Assembly (NCBI GenBank): GCA_003506635.1
Contig: DNZB01000355.1
Coordinates: 1-10,349, forward strand
Reading direction: 5' to 3'
DNA length: 10,349 nt
From: Parvularcula sp.
GTDB lineage: Bacteria > Pseudomonadota > Alphaproteobacteria > Caulobacterales > Parvularculaceae
The position numbers were made by a program, and so were the translations under genes. Positions within the stretch are counted from its first letter, which is position 1; each line of letters starts with the position of its first letter. Positions 6,888-10,349 of this stretch are shown in pieces. The notes beneath the pieces were generated by a model. The model saw only the letters and a program-made list of their open reading frames with translations, made no database searches and was not told the DNA's origin.

Positions 6888-7396
6888 GACGGCTTCCTGC
6901 CCCTTTGAGGCTGAACATCCTGCGTCACTTCGCAAGATTGTCCACATAAAACTTGCCGAACCGTGACGCGAAGACGATGCGCCGCAGACGATTCTGCGCC
7001 GGTCCAGCGGAAGGAATGGACCGGAACGCGAATTCCCGGTGCGAGCTCGCGCCATAGGGGCGCGGGCACGCGCTCGGCGCCGGCGCCAAGGTCGAATGCG
7101 GCGATGAGTCTTGCGCGGTCAGCCGCAGGCAAGCGCGCCGGGCCGAAACCGCGAATTTCGATCAGACCGCAAAGCGCCCTTGGCGCCGAGGCCTCGCCAT
7201 CCGGCGTGATCAGCGCCTGATCATCAGCGACGAGCCGCGTGCGGCGGAAGGGACACGTCTCGATGGCGGCGAGCGCCAGCGACGACTTGCCCGCGCCCGA
7301 CGGCCCGAGCAGCAGCACGCCGGCGAGCGGCCCGTCAGGATCGACGGCGAGCGCGATCGCCGTCGCATGGAGCAGCGCAGCGCCGTCAGCGGCCAT
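6884..7396 (-). CDS. hprK: HPr kinase, short alphaproteobacterial type
   Basis: HprK phosphorylates the regulatory Ser of HPr with ATP, damping its phosphotransfer role. The protein is 170 residues, only the C-terminal catalytic domain of the roughly 310-residue Gram-positive enzyme; short forms are normal in Alphaproteobacteria. Visible motifs are His10, the P-loop GPSGAGKSS (31-39), LVADD (55-59, acidic residues of the active site) and the HprK signature IEIRGFG (79-85). The tail after about 150 is polar and contains two Cys (151, 155). I chose ATG 7396, with AGGGA six bases upstream, over a TTG at 7417. The stop overlaps the EIIA start by four bases. A gap of 68 bases separates it from chvG, with nothing obvious in it. 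Whether it also has phosphorylase activity cannot be seen. Confidence 0.9.
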   Translation of the reverse strand: MAADGAALLHATAIALAVDPDGPLAGVLLLGPSGAGKSSLALAAIETCPFRRTRLVADDQALITPDGEASAPRALCGLIEIRGFGPARLPAADRARLIAAFDLGAGAERVPAPLWRELAPGIRVPVHSFRWTGAESSAAHRLRVTVRQVLCGQSCEVTQDVQPQRGRKPS

Positions 7397-7464
7397 CGAC
7401 GATCCCTTCCATATCAAAGGCGGGAGAAGGCGTGTCGCTGCGCAGCCCTTCCTGCATGCTGGTT

Positions 7465-9189
7465 TCAGGCCCCCGGAAGTTCCACGACAAAGCGCGCGCC
7501 CTTGCGGTCGCCCTTTTCATCGGCGCGGTTCTCCGCCCAGACGACCCCGTCATGGCTGACGACGATCTGGCGCGAAATCGCAAGGCCGAGACCTGAATTA
7601 TTGCCGAATGCGGAGCCCTGCGGCCGCTTCGTATAAAAGCGCGAAAAGACTTTTTCGAGCGCGTCCGGCGGTATGCCGGGTCCGTCGTCCTCGACGATCA
7701 CCTGAATGACGCGGTCGCGATCCGGCGGCGGAATGAGAAAAACGCGCACCTCCCCGCCCGGCGGCGAAAAGGAGCGCGCATTGTCGATCAGGTTGCGGAA
7801 AACCTGTCCGAGCGCCGTCGCATTGCCGAAGAGATAGACCGGCGCGCCCGACGGATCGAAGGCCACGCGCGCCTCGTTCGGCTTCGCCGTCACGCGGTAA
7901 AGCTCGACGATGTCGGTCAAAAGCTTTCTAAGATCGACCGCTTCGCGCGCCTGCCGCGCAAGCTCGGCGTCGAGGCGCGAGGCGTTTGAGATGTCGGTAA
8001 TGAGACGATCCATGCGCGCGACGTCTTTCTTGATGACGCCCATCAGCTTCTCGCGCGCCTCGGGCTTGGTCGCGATGTCGAGCGTTTCGGTCGCGCTGCG
8101 AATCGAAGTCAGCGGGTTTTTAAGCTCGTGCGCGACGTCCGCCGCAAAGCTTTCGATCGCTTCAATCCGCGCGTAGATCGCCTGCGTCATCGATCGGAGC
8201 GAGGCGGAGAGCTCGCCGATTTCATCCCCGCGGCTCGTAAAATCGGGGATGCGCGCGCGCCCGGCCGCCGCGATGCCCTCGCGCACCTTGTCCGCGGCGA
8301 TGGCGAGCTGGCGGATCGGCTGCGCGATCGCCGCCGTCAGGAGGAGCGAGGTCAACAAGGCCGCCGCGCAAGCGAGCCCGAAAAACGGCAATATCGCGAG
8401 GCGCGCGTCGGAGACGAGATCCTCGATGCCGCCGATCTCCGCGGTGACGACGCCGTAGATCGCCTGCACGCGGCGGATCGGCACGGAGACCGACGCCACA
8501 AGCTCGCCGTCTTCATTAAAGCGCACCGAGGTTGCGCCCCGGTCTTCGGCGAATGGCGAGGCGGCGAGCGCCTCGTTCAGCTCCGCCTCGATGGTGCGCA
8601 GGCCGGCGCTGCGGCGGAACCCGCCGGTCATGAAGCGCCGCAGAAACGATTCCGCCGAGCGCGCCACGCGCCACAGCGCGTTGTCGGCGGTCGCCTCCTC
8701 AACCGGCGCCAGCTCCTCGACGACGATTTCATCAGCGCGCAGCATCACGTCGTCGATGAGGAGCGCGCTTGCGTCCTTGACGGGGGGAACCTCGTCCGTC
8801 TGAGGCGCTGCGAAGATGCGCACGCGGCCCTCGAAGCTGTCCCAGACGCGGTTGAAGACCGAATTGACGTCGCGCTGCGACAAGGAAAGCCCGCACACCG
8901 TCGCGCCGATCGACGACGCTTCCTCGGCGGCGACGGGCTCGCAGTCGGATTCGTTGATCGCGACCTGCGCAAGCACGTCGGCGAAGAGTTGCGCCTGCGC
9001 GCGCACGCCTTCGAGCTTGGCCTGCACGAGTCCGTCGCGATATTGCGTGACGCCGAACGAGCCGACGAGCAGGATGACGAGGCCGATCAGATTGGCGAGC
9101 ACGATCGTCAGCGTCAGCCGCGAAACGGCGACGTTGGCGCGCAGCCGGCGTATGGCGCGGCGCGGTCGTTTGGCCGCCCCCTCGGACAT
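7465..9189 (-). CDS. chvG: ChvG/BvrS/ExoS-type sensor histidine kinase
   Basis: This is a membrane sensor kinase of 574 residues, close to family length. A basic N-terminus is followed by TM1 at about 23-46, a periplasmic sensor of roughly 215 residues, TM2 near 264-288, HAMP at about 289-340, the H-box SFAADVAHELKNPLTSIRSA with His354, an N-box (NLIDNARSFSPPGG), VEDDGPGIP and NNSGLGLAI for ATP binding. In relatives (Agrobacterium ChvG, Sinorhizobium ExoS, Brucella BvrS) it responds to acid and envelope or host cues and, in Rhizobiaceae, is restrained by periplasmic ExoR. Substrate here should be the ChvI protein encoded eight bases upstream. The sensor region holds two Cys (83 and 99), which could form a disulfide. 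The ATG at 9189 gives the expected basic cytoplasmic start. Identity rests on both sequence and the conserved gene order. Confidence 0.92.
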   Translation of the reverse strand: MSEGAAKRPRRAIRRLRANVAVSRLTLTIVLANLIGLVILLVGSFGVTQYRDGLVQAKLEGVRAQAQLFADVLAQVAINESDCEPVAAEEASSIGATVCGLSLSQRDVNSVFNRVWDSFEGRVRIFAAPQTDEVPPVKDASALLIDDVMLRADEIVVEELAPVEEATADNALWRVARSAESFLRRFMTGGFRRSAGLRTIEAELNEALAASPFAEDRGATSVRFNEDGELVASVSVPIRRVQAIYGVVTAEIGGIEDLVSDARLAILPFFGLACAAALLTSLLLTAAIAQPIRQLAIAADKVREGIAAAGRARIPDFTSRGDEIGELSASLRSMTQAIYARIEAIESFAADVAHELKNPLTSIRSATETLDIATKPEAREKLMGVIKKDVARMDRLITDISNASRLDAELARQAREAVDLRKLLTDIVELYRVTAKPNEARVAFDPSGAPVYLFGNATALGQVFRNLIDNARSFSPPGGEVRVFLIPPPDRDRVIQVIVEDDGPGIPPDALEKVFSRFYTKRPQGSAFGNNSGLGLAISRQIVVSHDGVVWAENRADEKGDRKGARFVVELPGA

Positions 9190-9197
9190 GCGCTCGA

Positions 9198-9893
9198 TCA
9201 GCTCTCCTTGTATTTGTAACCGACGCCGTACAGCGTTTCGACCGCGTCGAATTCCGGATCGACGACGCGGAATTTCTTGCGGATGCGCTTGATATGGCTG
9301 TCGATCGTGCGGTCGTCGACGTAAACCTGATCGTCGTAAGCGGCGTCCATCAGCGAATCGCGGCTTTTGACGAAGCCCGGGCGCTGCGCCAGCGCTTCAA
9401 GAATCAGGAACTCCGTCACCGTCAGCGTCACCGGCGCGCCCTTCCACAGGCAAGCGTGGCGCATCGGATCGAGCGTCAGGCTCGACCGGCGGATGATCTG
9501 CTTTTCCTCCTCCTTCGTCGGCGTCGGCGCCGCGCTCCGTCTACGGAGCACCGCCTTCACGCGTTCAAGGAGCAGCCGCTGCGAGAACGGCTTCTTGACG
9601 TAATCGTCGGCGCCCATGGTAAGCCCCAACACTTCGTCAATTTCCTCGTCTTTCGAAGTGAGGAAGATGAGCGGAAGATCCGATGACTGACGAATTCGGC
9701 GGAGAAGCTCCATTCCGTCCATCGTCGGCATCTTGATGTCGGAAACGACGAGATCGGGCGCCGCCGCGGAAATGTCGGCGAGCGCCTTGGCGCCGTCGAC
9801 ATAGGTCTTGACGCTGTGGCCTTCGGCCTCAAGCGCCATGGAGACCGAAGTCAGGATGTTTTCATCGTCATCGACAAGCGCGATCGTCGCCAT
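9198..9893 (-). CDS. chvI: ChvI/BvrR-type response regulator (OmpR family)
   Basis: This 231-residue DNA-binding regulator is phosphorylated by ChvG. Residues 1-120 form the receiver domain, with the acidic pocket VDDDENIL (7-14), phospho-acceptor Asp52 in [17 protein letters not shown], the conserved Thr/Ser in FLTSKDEE (77-84) and Lys101 in [10 protein letters not shown] winged-helix OmpR-type domain fills about 130-230, ending in [11 protein letters not shown]. The stretch from [11 protein letters not shown] to VKAVLRR is very close to ChvI as I remember it from Rhizobiaceae. It is the first gene of the regulatory operon and is followed after eight bases by chvG. In relatives it controls envelope, exopolysaccharide, motility and host-interaction genes. 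In many Rhizobiales the PEP carboxykinase gene lies divergently upstream; here that place is taken by a pterin dehydratase gene on the same strand. Confidence 0.95.
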   Translation of the reverse strand: MATIALVDDDENILTSVSMALEAEGHSVKTYVDGAKALADISAAAPDLVVSDIKMPTMDGMELLRRIRQSSDLPLIFLTSKDEEIDEVLGLTMGADDYVKKPFSQRLLLERVKAVLRRRSAAPTPTKEEEKQIIRRSSLTLDPMRHACLWKGAPVTLTVTEFLILEALAQRPGFVKSRDSLMDAAYDDQVYVDDRTIDSHIKRIRKKFRVVDPEFDAVETLYGVGYKYKES

Positions 9894-9924
9894 GGCCTTG
9901 CTCTTTCCTCAACCGTTCGGACGC

Positions 9925-9953
9925 ACCCTAGCGGCGTTCCCCGGGCGCCACAA
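9925..9953 (-). promoter_or_regulatory. Tentative promoter of the chvI operon
   Basis: On the minus strand TTGTGG (9953-9948) and TAGGGT (9930-9925) are 17 bases apart, about 30 bases before the chvI ATG. Each hexamer matches the sigma-70 consensus at only three or four positions. The placement in the 76-base gap is right but the match is weak. Read-through from the upstream dehydratase gene is an alternative. Confidence 0.25.
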
Positions 9954-9969
9954 AGGCGGCCTAAAGGCT

Positions 9970-10257
9970 TTATTGTGACGCTGCATCGATAAAGGCCGCG
10001 AGGGCGAAGTCCCGCGCGGTCAGCCCGCCGGCGTCATGGGTCGTTAGGCGGATATCGACGCGGTTCCAGACATTCGACCATTCCGGGTGATGATCGGCCT
10101 TTTCGGCGGCGAGCGCGACCCGCGCCATGAAGCCGAACGCGGCGTTGAAATCGGCGAATTTCAAGGACCGCCGGATCGCCTGGCCGCCCGGTTCGAGCGA
10201 CCAGGCCGGCGCGGCCTTCATCTTCTCCGCGACGGCGCCGGCGGAAAGGGGTGTCAT
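9970..10257 (-). CDS. phhB: Pterin-4a-carbinolamine dehydratase
   Basis: The 95-residue cytoplasmic enzyme dehydrates 4a-hydroxytetrahydrobiopterin, the by-product of aromatic amino-acid hydroxylases, so that the pterin cofactor can be recycled. The family motif is clear: EKADHHPEW at 53-61, with the paired active-site histidines and the following Pro, then [20 protein letters not shown], where the second conserved His of the family lies. The length is typical. ATG 10257 has GAGGAG six bases upstream. Phenylalanine hydroxylase is not in the window. It is on the same strand as chvI with a 76-base gap, so it may or may not share transcription with the regulatory operon; no functional link is known to me. 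In some bacteria the same fold is annotated as a transcription cofactor (DCoH-like). Confidence 0.92.
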   Translation of the reverse strand: MTPLSAGAVAEKMKAAPAWSLEPGGQAIRRSLKFADFNAAFGFMARVALAAEKADHHPEWSNVWNRVDIRLTTHDAGGLTARDFALAAFIDAASQ

Positions 10258-10330
10258 GGCGCGCTCCTCGTCAGACTGCGGCCGCGGCGTAACACGTCAC
10301 CGTTTGGCGCGGAAAGGCGCCGCGTGCTTC

Positions 10331-10349
10331 CCTCCCTTGAAAAGGGAGG
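10331..10349. repeat. Perfect palindrome at the window edge, part of a repeat or terminator
   Basis: CCTCCCTT-GAA-AAGGGAGG is an uninterrupted eight-pair stem with a three-base loop reaching the last base. The arm may extend beyond the window. It lies 74 bases upstream of phhB. Similar CTCCCTT/AAGGGAG palindromes occur as interspersed elements in many high-GC alphaproteobacterial genomes (from memory). A terminator for a gene beyond the right edge is the alternative. Confidence 0.55.

Noticed and set aside
8128..9219. 363-codon plus-strand ORF opposite chvG
   Set aside because: It is antisense to a clear sensor kinase, with low-complexity Arg/Ala/Asp-rich composition and no domain.

Overview
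The window is high-GC DNA with strong GC bias at third codon positions. The marker block is chvI-chvG-hprK-EIIA(Man)-HPr, a gene order typical of Alphaproteobacteria (for example Rhizobiales such as Brucella and Agrobacterium, and also Rhodobacterales). An alphaproteobacterium, probably a Hyphomicrobiales relative, is the best guess. Genus cannot be set from the sequence.

Layout, left to right. (1) 88-4332, plus strand: a two-gene RND efflux unit with the inner-membrane permease first and the periplasmic adaptor 15 bases behind it. No outer-membrane channel or local repressor lies in view. (2) 4393-5976, minus strand: a lone, AT-richer gene for an unrecognised four-helix membrane protein with a large soluble N-terminal part. 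It converges on the efflux unit. Its roughly 200-base upstream gap holds a tandem direct repeat and a hairpin. (3) 6185-9893, minus strand: a tightly packed regulatory operon transcribed leftward in the order chvI (response regulator), chvG (sensor kinase), hprK (HPr kinase), EIIA of the mannose family, HPr. (4) 9970-10257, minus strand: pterin-4a-carbinolamine dehydratase, 76 bases upstream of chvI. (5) The window ends in a perfect 8-bp palindrome that may be one arm of an interspersed repeat or a terminator.

How the genes work together. ChvG/ChvI homologues sense envelope or acid stress and host-related cues. The three PTS proteins form the regulatory, non-transporting PTS: HPr carries the catalytic His and the regulatory Ser, HprK phosphorylates that Ser, and EIIA takes phosphate from HPr. 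Co-transcription couples envelope sensing to carbon and nitrogen status. The efflux unit and the AT-rich gene are accessory by appearance.

No clearly new system is demonstrated. The points most worth a second look are the AT-rich orphan membrane gene with its repeat-bearing upstream region, and the altered proton-relay residues of the RND permease.
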